A program made the position numbers and the translations under genes. Positions 1 through 7,692 of a stretch of 64,000 nucleotides of DNA are shown here, one piece after another. Under the pieces are notes generated by a model, which was not told where the DNA came from, searched no databases, and saw nothing but the letters and a program-made list of their open reading frames with translations. Origin of the DNA: an uncultured Kiloniellaceae bacterium (lineage in GTDB: Bacteria; Pseudomonadota; Alphaproteobacteria; Kiloniellales; Kiloniellaceae). Position 1 is the stretch's first letter, and every line of letters begins with the position of its first letter. The DNA lies in contig CANMQP010000020.1 of the NCBI GenBank assembly GCA_947500035.1, positions 33,140 to 97,139 on the forward strand. The letters are read 5' to 3'.

Positions 1-155
1 TCACCTGCGATGACGGTCAGCGCTACTGGCTGGTCTATCCGGAGGCCCGGCGCGGCACGCGCAAGATACGTTTGTTCCGGGACTGGATCGTAGGCAAGGT
101 CGCAGAGTTAGTTTCCGAGAGGCAGGAGACCGTATCCGGCAGCCCAGGCACCTAG
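1..155 (+). CDS. LysR-type transcriptional regulator, C-terminal fragment
   Basis: Only the last 50 codons are in the window; the reading frame starts at base 3 and ends at a TAG at 153-155. The peptide contains YWLVYPEA followed by KIRLFRDWIVG. This is the typical end of the effector-binding domain of GcvA/AmpR-like LysR regulators, where an aromatic-rich strand leads into the last helix. The gene runs towards sdhC and their 3' ends overlap by 48 bp. Its target and effector cannot be inferred from this piece. The family call rests on the C-terminal motif alone. Confidence 0.6.
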   Translation, partial: TCDDGQRYWLVYPEARRGTRKIRLFRDWIVGKVAELVSERQETVSGSPGT

Positions 156-506
156 CGTCAGCACGAAGCTGACCGCAAGCACGGTCAGACCCGAACAGTA
201 GGCGGTTGCAAGTTCATAGCCGTAGCCGGCATCCCAGAAGAGATGACGGATGCCGTTGCAGAGGTGGTAGAAGAGCGCGAAGCTCCAGCCGAACAGAAGC
301 AACCGCCCGGGGAGAGATCCTACTACGGCCTGCGCCGTCGCAAAGGCCTCGGGCCCGCTTGCCACCGCCGCAAGCCAACACACCAGGAGAAGGCTGCCGA
401 GAGCCAGAGCAATGCCTGTGATGCGGTGCGATATGGAGAGCAGCATGGTCCACTGTAAACGATAGATCTGTAAGTGTGGTGACAGTGGTCTGGTTTTCTT
501 CGGCAT
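108..506 (-). CDS. sdhC: Succinate dehydrogenase cytochrome b556 subunit
   Basis: 132 residues, normal length for SdhC. This subunit anchors the SdhAB catalytic dimer in the inner membrane and provides a haem b ligand and part of the ubiquinone site of complex II. The N-terminus has RPLSPHLQIY and the quinone-site motif SISHRITG. Three membrane segments follow at about residues 30-50, 66-86 and 105-127. The haem-ligand region reads YHLCNGIRHLFWD. No sdhD, sdhA or sdhB lies next to it in this window: the upstream neighbour is an unrelated membrane protein and the downstream side is a convergent LysR gene. That isolation is unusual, since sdhCDAB normally form one operon. The other subunits may lie elsewhere, or this may be a second copy. 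Confidence 0.9.
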   Translation of the reverse strand: MPKKTRPLSPHLQIYRLQWTMLLSISHRITGIALALGSLLLVCWLAAVASGPEAFATAQAVVGSLPGRLLLFGWSFALFYHLCNGIRHLFWDAGYGYELATAYCSGLTVLAVSFVLTLGAWAAGYGLLPLGN

Positions 507-529
507 GGACTGATCTTTTCGAGAAGTGT

Positions 530-913
530 TCAGAAGAAATCGGCAACGTAACCGATGTACGCAAGATAACCGCCAAAGGCCAGGAAGCCGGTGGTGGTAA
601 GTCTGAGTCCCGTTTTGGATAGCTTTGGAGATTTGAGGGTCAGTCCCGGAACCGCGATGAGTGCAGCGCCCTTTGCCGCAGCGCCAACACCGACAAGAGA
701 AACGGCAATTTCAGGGGCTGTCGACCATTGAAAATGCTGAACCAAGATGACGAGGCCGACAACAAAGTGAGCCGCACCCGAGAGATTGACGAGCATGGGC
801 TCGGCGTTGGTGCTGCTCGCAATCATCCTTTGGTAAAAATCAGCTGACAGCAAAAACCCGAGACCTGTGACGAGCAGGTAGGGGCCTGCGATCATTGCGA
901 TAGTCTCTGTCAT
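530..913 (-). CDS. Small integral membrane protein, unknown function
   Basis: 127 residues, almost entirely hydrophobic, with about four predicted membrane helices (residues 5-24, 40-60, 66-90 and 103-124). Short basic or polar loops separate them, including a KSPKLSKTG segment near residue 93. No catalytic motif is seen. It lies 23 bp upstream of sdhC on the same strand, so the two are probably co-transcribed. It has the size of an SdhD anchor, but I see no SdhD haem or quinone motif and the four-helix plan does not fit SdhD. I cannot assign a function. Confidence 0.6.
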   Translation of the reverse strand: MTETIAMIAGPYLLVTGLGFLLSADFYQRMIASSTNAEPMLVNLSGAAHFVVGLVILVQHFQWSTAPEIAVSLVGVGAAAKGAALIAVPGLTLKSPKLSKTGLRLTTTGFLAFGGYLAYIGYVADFF

Positions 914-981
914 ATTCTCCGGTCAATCGATGGTTTCCGACGGCCATTCGCCGCGTGTGAAAAAGTCTCTCGAGGCTCGGT

Positions 982-1212
982 TTAGCCGTCCACGTAAACT
1001 TCGCCGTCCAGGTCGTCGAGTTTAACCTGAATGTGGGCCCGCACGTCCTGTACCGCCTGATTATAGACGTCTGGACAGAGTGTTTTGATTGCCAGTTCGA
1101 GAATTTCGTTTGCGCGAAATTCCGATAGCTCTTCGTCGAACTCGTCTCTGAATAGTGACTGCAGCTGGCCTGTGAACAAGGCCTTTCTGTCGTCAGTCAG
1201 TTCGATTTGCAT
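982..1212 (-). CDS. DUF2164 family protein
   Basis: 76 residues, acidic and helical. It matches the plan of DUF2164: an N-terminal stretch ending in a phenylalanine-rich helix (LQSLFRDEFDEEL), a central helix (ANEILELAIKTL), then YNQAVQDVRAHI and an acidic tail. The family is small, cytosolic and functionally uncharacterised. The ATG at 1212 gives the normal family length. It is followed 68 bp downstream by the small membrane protein and sdhC on the same strand. A plus-strand terminator-like hairpin sits about 40 bp upstream of its start codon. Confidence 0.7.
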   Translation of the reverse strand: MQIELTDDRKALFTGQLQSLFRDEFDEELSEFRANEILELAIKTLCPDVYNQAVQDVRAHIQVKLDDLDGEVYVDG

Positions 1213-1249
1213 GCCGCATCTCCATAAAACCGCCGGAATCGAAGCTCAT

Positions 1250-1268
1250 CCCGTTTTACGGGTTTTTT
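1250..1268 (+). terminator. Rho-independent terminator-like hairpin, plus strand
   Basis: CCCGT, a TTT loop and ACGGG are followed directly by six T. The geometry works only for plus-strand transcription; on the minus strand the tract is an A-run before the stem. No plus-strand gene ends nearby. It would stop antisense or read-through transcription coming across sdhC and the DUF2164 gene. Confidence 0.45.
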
Positions 1269-1532
1269 AGCTCCCAAGAGGACAGCGATTAAGTTGTGCG
1301 AAGAGATCTAGCATGTTGAAATTATTAGTCAAAAAAAATCGAGAGTGGCGCCGGATCATTTTTCATGGAATCAGTGACGACCTTTGATCCGCCGTTGTTT
1401 CACAAGAGTAACGGGCAAAGGCCCAGGCTTAAGCGGCCCCGATTGCAGAGAAGAAACGCTCGATTTCGCGGTCCCGGATTCCGGTATGGCAATAGGCACG
1501 TCAGGTCTCGGCGATGCTTCGCGGGGCCGTCA
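1269..1532. other. Intergenic region without a clear gene
   Basis: With the hairpin above, the gene-free gap is 320 bp. It begins A/T-rich (1310-1380), which would suit promoter elements for the DUF2164-sdhC unit on the minus strand, though I see no clean -35/-10 pair. Positions 1500 to 1432 on the minus strand read as a coding-like run ending in RFFSAIGAA and a TAA. The run has no start codon and is preceded by an in-frame stop. It may be the decayed tail of a gene or chance. No terminator was found after the aminotransferase stop at 1533. Confidence 0.3.
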
Positions 1533-2906
1533 TCACTGGATTGAGAGCGCCACCTCCTCGATGCTCTCGCGCAGGATCTCGCCGATGCGTGCGATTTCCT
1601 CTTCAGTCAGGATCAGCGTTGGTGAAAGGATGGCGATGTTACCCAGCGGCCGGGCGATGAGGCCGCGCTTTTGAGCGGCCTGGGCGATGCGCAGACCGAC
1701 CTGATGTTCGTCCGCGAAGACCTCTTTGGTCTCTTTGTCTTTGACGAACTCGATCCCCATCATGAAGTGGCTGCCGCGCACCTCGCCGACGATGTCCATG
1801 TCCTCCAGACCCCGCAGGGTGTTCTCGAAGATCTTGCCGGTCGTCTGGACCTGTTGGGGCAGGCCCTCGCTTTCCATGATGCCGATGTTGGCCAGGCCCG
1901 CCGCGGCGGCCGCCGGATGTCCGGAATAGGTCATGCCGTGGAGGAACATCCCGCCTGGTCCGGAAATCACGTCGTAGATCTCGTCCGATACGATGGTGGC
2001 TGCCAGCGGTTGATAACCCGAGGTCAGGCCTTTGGCCGTATTGATGATGTCAGGTTGCGTCCCGAAAACATCTTCGGAGGCGAACATATGTCCCAGCCGT
2101 CCAAAGGCTGTGACCACCTCGTCGGCGACAAACTTGATCTCGTTCTGGGCACAGATATCCGCCATGCGTTTGTGATAACCCTCAGGCGGCACGATCACGC
2201 CGCCGGCGCCCATAACAGGCTCTGCGACAAAGCAGGCAATGTTCTCGGCGCCAAGTTTCTCGATGGTCTCGCGCAGGTCGTCCAATAGGAAATCCAGAAA
2301 CTCAGCCTCGGTCATATCGCCGGCTTCGCGATAGGCATTTGGGCATTTGAGGTGGTGGACCAGACCCTCGGCGGCCGTGTCCCAACCTTCGCTGTAGAGC
2401 GGGGTGGTCATGGCCATGGCCAGGTGGGTCGAGCCGTGATAGGCGCCGATGCGCGAGAGGATTTTCTTTTTCTTCGGACGGCCGAGCCGGTTGTTGTAGT
2501 GATGCAGCATCCGCACCGCCGTGTCGTTGGCGACAGAGCCGGAGTTGCTGAAGTAGACGCTGTTCAGGTGTCCCGGCGCGAGACTGGCGATCTTCTCGGA
2601 CAGCATCGCGGCGGCGGGGTGGGTGAAGTTGTAGAAGGTCGAGTAATAGTCGAGCTGTTGCAGCTGCGCGGTGACCGCGTCGATGATTTCCTGGCGCCCA
2701 TGCCCGACGTTCACGCACCAGAGGCCGCCGATACCGTCGATCAGCTCATTGCCCTCGCTGTCGTAGACGTAAGCGCCCTTGCCGCGCACGATCGCGGTGC
2801 GCGCGCTGTCCTGTTTCAAGGCGTCGAGATTGGCAAAGGATTGAATCAGATGCGCATCTTTGGTCAGAATCTCGTCGGTCGTGAGGGTTGGATTAAAGTT
2901 GGTCAT
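1533..2906 (-). CDS. spuC: Omega-aminotransferase, putrescine/polyamine type (class III, PLP)
   Basis: 457 residues, the usual length for class III fold-type I aminotransferases. These transfer the terminal amino group of putrescine or related amines to pyruvate or a keto acid. Visible marks are the early GIGGLWCVNVGHG region, NSGSVANDTAVR for cofactor phosphate binding, AYHGST, the acidic FVADEVVTAFGRLG motif that holds the pyridine nitrogen, and the Schiff-base lysine in TAKGLTSGYQP. It is the last gene of a minus-strand operon and overlaps the upstream amidase by 14 bp. The polyamine transporter context supports putrescine-pyruvate transaminase (SpuC-like) over beta-alanine or GABA transaminase, but the exact substrate is inferred. 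Confidence 0.8.
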   Translation of the reverse strand: MTNFNPTLTTDEILTKDAHLIQSFANLDALKQDSARTAIVRGKGAYVYDSEGNELIDGIGGLWCVNVGHGRQEIIDAVTAQLQQLDYYSTFYNFTHPAAAMLSEKIASLAPGHLNSVYFSNSGSVANDTAVRMLHHYNNRLGRPKKKKILSRIGAYHGSTHLAMAMTTPLYSEGWDTAAEGLVHHLKCPNAYREAGDMTEAEFLDFLLDDLRETIEKLGAENIACFVAEPVMGAGGVIVPPEGYHKRMADICAQNEIKFVADEVVTAFGRLGHMFASEDVFGTQPDIINTAKGLTSGYQPLAATIVSDEIYDVISGPGGMFLHGMTYSGHPAAAAAGLANIGIMESEGLPQQVQTTGKIFENTLRGLEDMDIVGEVRGSHFMMGIEFVKDKETKEVFADEHQVGLRIAQAAQKRGLIARPLGNIAILSPTLILTEEEIARIGEILRESIEEVALSIQ

Positions 2907-3681
2907 GAGTGCCTGATGCCTCCCTGAAGTCTTTTAATTGCGCGCTGGTGCGCAGGGGATCGATGTCGCTGTTGCCATTTAGATCCGTGATGAGGAGAGC
3001 CTCGCTGTGGCCCGCTCTGGCAAGTTCCACGCCATCCGGACCGACCAAGAGGGACCTGCCGCCAAAGCTCAATTCCTCGTCCCGGCCGCAGTAGTTGGCA
3101 TAAGCAATGGTTATGTTGGTTTCGAGCGCCCGCGCGGGTAGCAGGACATCCGGGACATGTTCGAAGCCTGCCGGATTGGCTGTGGGCACCAGCAGAAGCT
3201 CCGCGCCGCGTTCTTTCATGGCCCGGCAGTGCTGGGCGAATTCGACGTCGTAACAGATCAGCAGACCGGTCTGAATGCCGCCAAGCTCGAAGAGCACGTA
3301 GTCGCATCCAGGCGTAAAAACCGATCGCTCCATCTCACCGTAGAGCTGGAGTTTTCGATAATGTGCGAGACGTTGTCCTTGGGCATTGAAAGCGCTGGCA
3401 CTGTTGTAAAGATGATCGTCGTCCCGTTCGGCCCACCCGATTGTCAGGCCGCAGTTGGCGGATTTCGCAAGTGACGCCAGCTGAACCTCCCATGGCCCGC
3501 CTTGCGGCTGGGCCAGGGAAGCGTGCAACTGAGGCTGATTGTAACCAGGCAGAAAAAGTTCCGGAAAGACGACCATATCCGCCCCGGATGCCGCAGAGGC
3601 CCGGAGCTTGCCTTCGATTACAGCGAAGGCCGCGTCCGGATCTCCCGCGGGTGAGGGACCTTGATAGAGCGCGAGTTTCAT
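2893..3681 (-). CDS. Carbon-nitrogen hydrolase (nitrilase superfamily), polyamine-linked
   Basis: 262 residues, one nitrilase domain. The catalytic triad is visible: Glu in FPELFLPGY (about residue 41), Lys in YRKLQLYG (about 110) and Cys in ICYDVEF (about 143). Downstream is the usual PTANP and RALET region. Members hydrolyse non-peptide C-N bonds, for example N-carbamoylputrescine or omega-amides. It sits between the binding-protein gene and the aminotransferase, whose 5' end it overlaps by 14 bp. It therefore probably acts on an intermediate of polyamine catabolism such as a carbamoyl or amide derivative. The residues establish the family; the substrate is an inference from the operon. Confidence 0.8.
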   Translation of the reverse strand: MKLALYQGPSPAGDPDAAFAVIEGKLRASAASGADMVVFPELFLPGYNQPQLHASLAQPQGGPWEVQLASLAKSANCGLTIGWAERDDDHLYNSASAFNAQGQRLAHYRKLQLYGEMERSVFTPGCDYVLFELGGIQTGLLICYDVEFAQHCRAMKERGAELLLVPTANPAGFEHVPDVLLPARALETNITIAYANYCGRDEELSFGGRSLLVGPDGVELARAGHSEALLITDLNGNSDIDPLRTSAQLKDFREASGTHDQL

Positions 3682-3706
3682 TTGCGGTTTCCGCCTGGCC
3701 GCTTTG

Positions 3707-4741
3707 TTATTTCTTCAGGTTTGTCCAGATGGCGTCGTAGAGTACCTGGACGTCCTGCGGGCAGGCCTGCACGAAATGTCCGACTGGCCCTGACGGCGGA
3801 TTGGACTCCGGCGAATTTTTAACGGCTTCATCGAGGAACGGTTCCGTCCCGGCGACGCCTGCAGTGTACTGCGCGTAATTCGTGACCGCCGCCGCGTTCT
3901 CAGGCTCGAGCAGGAAGTTCATGAACTTCAGTGCGTTCTCGCGGTTGGGCGCGTCCTTCAACAGAACCACATTGTCCATCCAGACGATGTAACCCTCCTT
4001 GGGATAGGCGTATTCGATGTTGGCGCCTTCGTTGCGCGCCTTGGCGGAAAAGCCGCTCCAGATCATACCGACATGGGCGTCGCCGCTGACCAACACGTCC
4101 TTGGCCGTATCGGACCCGAAGGAGGCCCAGTGTGTCTTGGCATCCTGTACCAGCTTGTTCAGTCCTTTGAGTTGCTCGCGGTCGGAGCTGCATTGCGGGA
4201 TGCCCATGTGGATGGAGGCCATGGTCAGGAGCTCGCCCTGGGTGTCCAGCACGTTGATCTTGCCGCTGAGTTCGGCAGGCGGGTCGAAGAGGATGCTGGT
4301 GGTGTTGATATCGCCTTTGAACTTATCGCGGTTGACCGAGAAGCTGGTTGAACCCCACTGGTAGGGGATCGAGCTCTTGCGGCCTGGGTCGAAGCTGACG
4401 TCCAGCCACTGAGGCTGGATGTTGGAGAAGTTGCTCAGCTCTCCAGGCTCGAAAGTATCGAGCAGACCTTCGCCGGCCATGATCTCGACCATGTAGTCGC
4501 CGGGGACCGCGACATCGTAACTGCCCATTTTGCCGGCTTTTAAGGCGGCCAACATCGCTTCGTTGGAGTCGTAGGTGTCCATGGTCACCTCGACGTCGTA
4601 CTCCTTGGCGAACTTATCCAGCAGTTCCTGCGGGATGTACTCGAACCAGTGATAGATAGAGAGTTTGCCTTCGGCCTGCGCCGTGCTCGAAAAGCCCGTG
4701 AGGGCGATGGCTGCAACGCTGTATTTCAATAGTTGTTTCAT
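3707..4741 (-). CDS. potF: Spermidine/putrescine ABC transporter, periplasmic binding protein
   Basis: 344 residues from the chosen ATG. An in-frame ATG 12 bp upstream exists, but GTGGAG lies at a suitable distance before the one chosen. A Sec signal peptide (KQLLKYSVAAIALTGFSST, cut after AQA) precedes a PotD/PotF-type domain starting LSIYHWFEYIP. Family marks include DTYDSNEAMLAALKAG, YDVAVPGDYMV, PYQWGSTSFSVN and a late YAYPKEGYIVWMDNV segment. These shape the cleft that binds the diamine with aromatic and acidic residues. It follows the two permease genes and precedes the amidase, consistent with one uptake-catabolism operon. Putrescine versus spermidine preference is not readable here. 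Confidence 0.88.
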   Translation of the reverse strand: MKQLLKYSVAAIALTGFSSTAQAEGKLSIYHWFEYIPQELLDKFAKEYDVEVTMDTYDSNEAMLAALKAGKMGSYDVAVPGDYMVEIMAGEGLLDTFEPGELSNFSNIQPQWLDVSFDPGRKSSIPYQWGSTSFSVNRDKFKGDINTTSILFDPPAELSGKINVLDTQGELLTMASIHMGIPQCSSDREQLKGLNKLVQDAKTHWASFGSDTAKDVLVSGDAHVGMIWSGFSAKARNEGANIEYAYPKEGYIVWMDNVVLLKDAPNRENALKFMNFLLEPENAAAVTNYAQYTAGVAGTEPFLDEAVKNSPESNPPSGPVGHFVQACPQDVQVLYDAIWTNLKK

Positions 4742-4771
4742 GATGCGCTCCACTGTTGCTTGGGTTTCTTG

Positions 4772-5590
4772 TTAGCTTTTCTTTTCTCTATTTTGTCCCA
4801 TCCGGCTGGCCAGATAGGAGAGGGTGACAAATCCCACGGAAACCAGCAGCAGCAGGGTGGAAATTGCCATGATGTTGGGCTTGATGCCCTGTTTGACCGA
4901 TCCGAAGATGGCTGTCGGAAGTGTCTCGATCCCGGCGCCTTTGACGAAGTTGGTGATCAGAAAGTCGTCGAGTGAAATAATGAACGCCAGCAGGAAGCCT
5001 GAGAAAATCCCCGGCATCATCAGCGGCAGCAGAACCAGCCGGAAGGCCTGCGCCGGGGTGGCGTAGAGATCCATCGCCGCTTGCTCATAGGTGTCCTCGA
5101 TGGACTGCATGCGTGCGGCGATCGGCAGGTAGGCGAAGGGGATACAGAAAACGATATGGGCGACCAGAATGGTCGCGTAACCGGTGGCGAAGCCGATGGC
5201 GGAGAAAAAGATCAGGCTCGCCACGGCGGTCACGATCTCCGGCACCATCAGAGGCAGATTGATCAACGCAAAACTGGCGGTCCGGCCCTTGAGATGACGA
5301 GCCCGCATCATCGCGACCGCCGCGGAAACCGCGATGATCGTCGCGCAGGTCGCGGCCATCACGGCGATGGTCAGGGAGTTTAGGGCGGCCTGTTTGAATT
5401 TGGGCGCGTCCAGGCCGAAAAAGACATCTTCGTACCAGCGGAGGGAGAAACCGCCCCAGAGCGTGATCGAGGTGCTGTCATTGAAGGAATAGACCATCAC
5501 AACCATCAGCGGAGCGTAGAGCACGAGCAGGCACAGCAGGGTCAGCTGCAGGAAGCCGGGGAAGCGGCGCATGTCGGTGATCTTCGACAT
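4772..5590 (-). CDS. potI: Polyamine ABC transporter permease
   Basis: 272 residues, six membrane helices, BPD_transp_1 family. The EAA loop that contacts the ATPase is visible as [28 protein letters not shown] (starting about residue 165), with the conserved glycine late in the loop. The first helix ([19 protein letters not shown]) is preceded by a short basic tail. Its ATG overlaps the stop of the preceding permease as TGATG, which implies translational coupling. It forms the membrane heterodimer with PotH. Confidence 0.88.
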   Translation of the reverse strand: MSKITDMRRFPGFLQLTLLCLLVLYAPLMVVMVYSFNDSTSITLWGGFSLRWYEDVFFGLDAPKFKQAALNSLTIAVMAATCATIIAVSAAVAMMRARHLKGRTASFALINLPLMVPEIVTAVASLIFFSAIGFATGYATILVAHIVFCIPFAYLPIAARMQSIEDTYEQAAMDLYATPAQAFRLVLLPLMMPGIFSGFLLAFIISLDDFLITNFVKGAGIETLPTAIFGSVKQGIKPNIMAISTLLLLVSVGFVTLSYLASRMGQNREKKS

Positions 5591-6510
5591 CAGCGCGCCT
5601 CCCGCCGGGTCTGGCTACGGGCATAGAAGATCAGCACCGTCATCACGATGCTGAGCAGGATTATCGAGGCCGCGGCACCGAAGGGCCAGTTCCCGGCGTT
5701 GCCTTTGAACTGTTCTTCGATCAGCGAGCCGATCATGAAGGTCTTGGCGCCCCCCAGAAGATCAGGCGCCAGGAAGGCCCCGAGGCTGGGGACGAAGACC
5801 AGGATCGAGCCTGCGATGATGCCTGGTTTAACCGCTGGCAGGATGATGAGCCGCAGCGTGGTCCAGCGCCCGGCGTAAAGATCGGCGGCCGCCTCTGAGA
5901 GCGCGAAGTTATAGCGCTCGGCGCTGGCGTAGATCGGCAGGACCATGAAGGGCAGGTAGGAGTAAAATAGGCCGAGTTGCACCGCGATGTTGGTATTGAC
6001 CAGTTGCAGGGGTTCGCCGATCGCGCCCAACCAGATCAGAAACTCATTCATCGGGCCGGTATCGCGGATGAGGAACTTCATGGAGACGGTACGGATCAGC
6101 AGGTTCACCCAGTAGGGGATCGTGATCAGCAGCAGCCATACGGTGCGGTGGCGCGGCACGCGCGTCGCGATGAACCAGGCCGTGGGAAACCCGATGATCA
6201 GGCAAAAGAGCGTGGCCAGCCCGGCCTGCCAGAGCGAGCGCCAGAAGATGTTGATGTAGGTCCACTCAATCTGCGGCGGCTCATCCCCGAAGAGGCCCCG
6301 GTTGAAGAAGAACTGATCATAGGCCGCGAGCGAAAACTCCCAGATCACGCCGCCGCGGAATTCCTTGGTCAGGAAGGAATAGATCAGCATCATGCCGACC
6401 GGCAGCAGCAGGAAGAAGCCGATGACAAGCCAGCTGGGCAGGATCAAAAGGCCGGCACGCCCCTTGTAAATCCCGGCGCTTTCGGAGGCGTTTGCGATCC
6501 CGCCCGCCAT
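5590..6510 (-). CDS. potH: Polyamine ABC transporter permease
   Basis: 306 residues with six membrane helices and an N-terminal cytoplasmic tail of about 18 residues. After the first helix there is the expected long periplasmic loop ([19 protein letters not shown]) found in PotB/PotH. The EAA-type loop reads [28 protein letters not shown] in the last third. The start overlaps the ATPase stop by one base and the stop overlaps the potI start by one base. That packing is typical of a co-translated transporter complex. Confidence 0.88.
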   Translation of the reverse strand: MAGGIANASESAGIYKGRAGLLILPSWLVIGFFLLLPVGMMLIYSFLTKEFRGGVIWEFSLAAYDQFFFNRGLFGDEPPQIEWTYINIFWRSLWQAGLATLFCLIIGFPTAWFIATRVPRHRTVWLLLITIPYWVNLLIRTVSMKFLIRDTGPMNEFLIWLGAIGEPLQLVNTNIAVQLGLFYSYLPFMVLPIYASAERYNFALSEAAADLYAGRWTTLRLIILPAVKPGIIAGSILVFVPSLGAFLAPDLLGGAKTFMIGSLIEEQFKGNAGNWPFGAAASIILLSIVMTVLIFYARSQTRREAR

Positions 6511-7595
6511 CAGTCGGCGAGCAGGCGCGCCGCGCCGGCCTCCAGAGCGATCCCCACTTCCGATCCAATGGCGGGGATGGAAACCGCGTCCGAGTTCTGG
6601 ACCCGCAGGGTGAGCACCTCATCGTCCTCCAACCGCACCATGACCTGCATATCCGTGCCCAGATAGACATGGTTTTCGACCTGGCCGCTCAGCAGCGCGT
6701 CCGTCGGGGCGGTGAGGGTCATGCGTTCGGGCCGTACAGAGAGATGTCCCGGACCCGGATCGACCACGGCAGCGGCGGGGCAGGTGATCTCCCGCCCGCC
6801 GGGCAAAATGCAGAACGCCTGATCGCCTGTGACCGAGGTGACCGTTACGTCCAGCAAATTTGTCTCGCCGATAAAGTCGGCGACGAAACGGTTGCGTGGC
6901 GCCTCGTAGACCTCTCGGGGCGTGCCGACCTGTTGGACTTCGCCCGCCGACATGACGGCGATGCGATCCGACATGGTCAGGGCTTCTTCCTGGTCATGGG
7001 TGACGAAGATGAAGGTGATGCCGGTTTCCTTTTGGATCTGCTTCAGTTCGACCCGGACGGCCTGCCGGAGTTTCAGATCCAGCGCCGAGAGCGGTTCATC
7101 GAGCAGCAGCAGCTTCGGTTTCGGCGCCAGGGCGCGGGCGAGGGCGACTCTCTGCTGTTGGCCACCGGAGAGTTGGTTGGGATAGCGCCCGGCGAAGGCG
7201 GAGAGCTGTACCAGCTCCAGGACTTCGGTGCAGCGCGTCAGAGCTTCGTCTTTGGGTTTACGCAGGCGCTGCAAACCGAAGAGCACATTCTGCGCGACCG
7301 TCATATGCGGAAAGAGGGCGTATTGCTGGAAGACCGTATTCACAGGCCGCTGATGCGGCGGCAGGCCGGCGATGTCCTCGCCGTAAAGGCGGATGGCGCC
7401 GTCGGAAATCTCTTCAAAGCCCGCGATACTGCGCAACAGTGTGGTTTTGCCGCAGCCCGAAGGGCCCAGCAGTGTGAAGAACTCGTTGTCACGAACATCC
7501 AGCGAAACTCCGGAGAGCGCCGTGAAGGATCCGTAGTTCTTCGTGACCTTTTCAATATCGACCGCAAGGGTCGCGTCTTGGGTTTTTTGCAGCAA
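6510..7595 (-). CDS. potG: Polyamine ABC transporter ATP-binding protein
   Basis: 361 residues, ABC ATPase plus TOBE regulatory domain. Walker A is GPSGCGKTT (about residue 45), the Q-loop lies in FQQYALFPHM, the signature is LSGGQQQRVALARAL, Walker B is LLLLDEP, and the switch histidine is in VTHDQEE. After about residue 240 comes the TOBE region (IGETNLLDVTV onward). The frame begins with TTG at 7595 after AGGGG, a tight spacing; no ATG precedes the conserved region. It is the first gene of the operon, downstream of a TATAAT box and the palindromic operator shared with the divergent LuxR-type regulator. Confidence 0.88.
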   Translation of the reverse strand: MLQKTQDATLAVDIEKVTKNYGSFTALSGVSLDVRDNEFFTLLGPSGCGKTTLLRSIAGFEEISDGAIRLYGEDIAGLPPHQRPVNTVFQQYALFPHMTVAQNVLFGLQRLRKPKDEALTRCTEVLELVQLSAFAGRYPNQLSGGQQQRVALARALAPKPKLLLLDEPLSALDLKLRQAVRVELKQIQKETGITFIFVTHDQEEALTMSDRIAVMSAGEVQQVGTPREVYEAPRNRFVADFIGETNLLDVTVTSVTGDQAFCILPGGREITCPAAAVVDPGPGHLSVRPERMTLTAPTDALLSGQVENHVYLGTDMQVMVRLEDDEVLTLRVQNSDAVSIPAIGSEVGIALEAGAARLLAD

Positions 7596-7631
7596 TGCCC
7601 CTGTTTATCTCTTTGCGAGATACCCCCTGAT

Positions 7632-7637
7632 ATTATA
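7632..7637 (-). promoter_or_regulatory. Candidate -10 box for the polyamine operon
   Basis: Read on the minus strand this is TATAAT, a perfect -10 hexamer, about 37 bp upstream of the TTG start of the transporter ATPase gene. The expected -35 position is only weakly matched (A/T-rich, no TTGACA). A weak -35 fits activator dependence, with the palindrome at 7664-7677 just upstream. Confidence 0.45.
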
Positions 7638-7663
7638 GATCACTCTACATCTTCTTATTTGGA

Positions 7664-7677
7664 GGGGTATATACCCC
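7664..7677. promoter_or_regulatory. Perfect 14-bp palindrome, candidate operator for the LuxR-type regulator
   Basis: GGGGTATATACCCC is self-complementary over all 14 bases. It lies in the 97-bp intergenic region between the polyamine operon and the regulator gene. Related half-sites occur as ATACCCCC at 7619-7626 and GAGGTATA at 7682-7689. LuxR-family dimers bind short inverted repeats of this kind, so autoregulation and control of the operon from one site are plausible. Binding is inferred. Confidence 0.5.
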
Positions 7678-7692
7678 CAAAGAGGTATAGTG

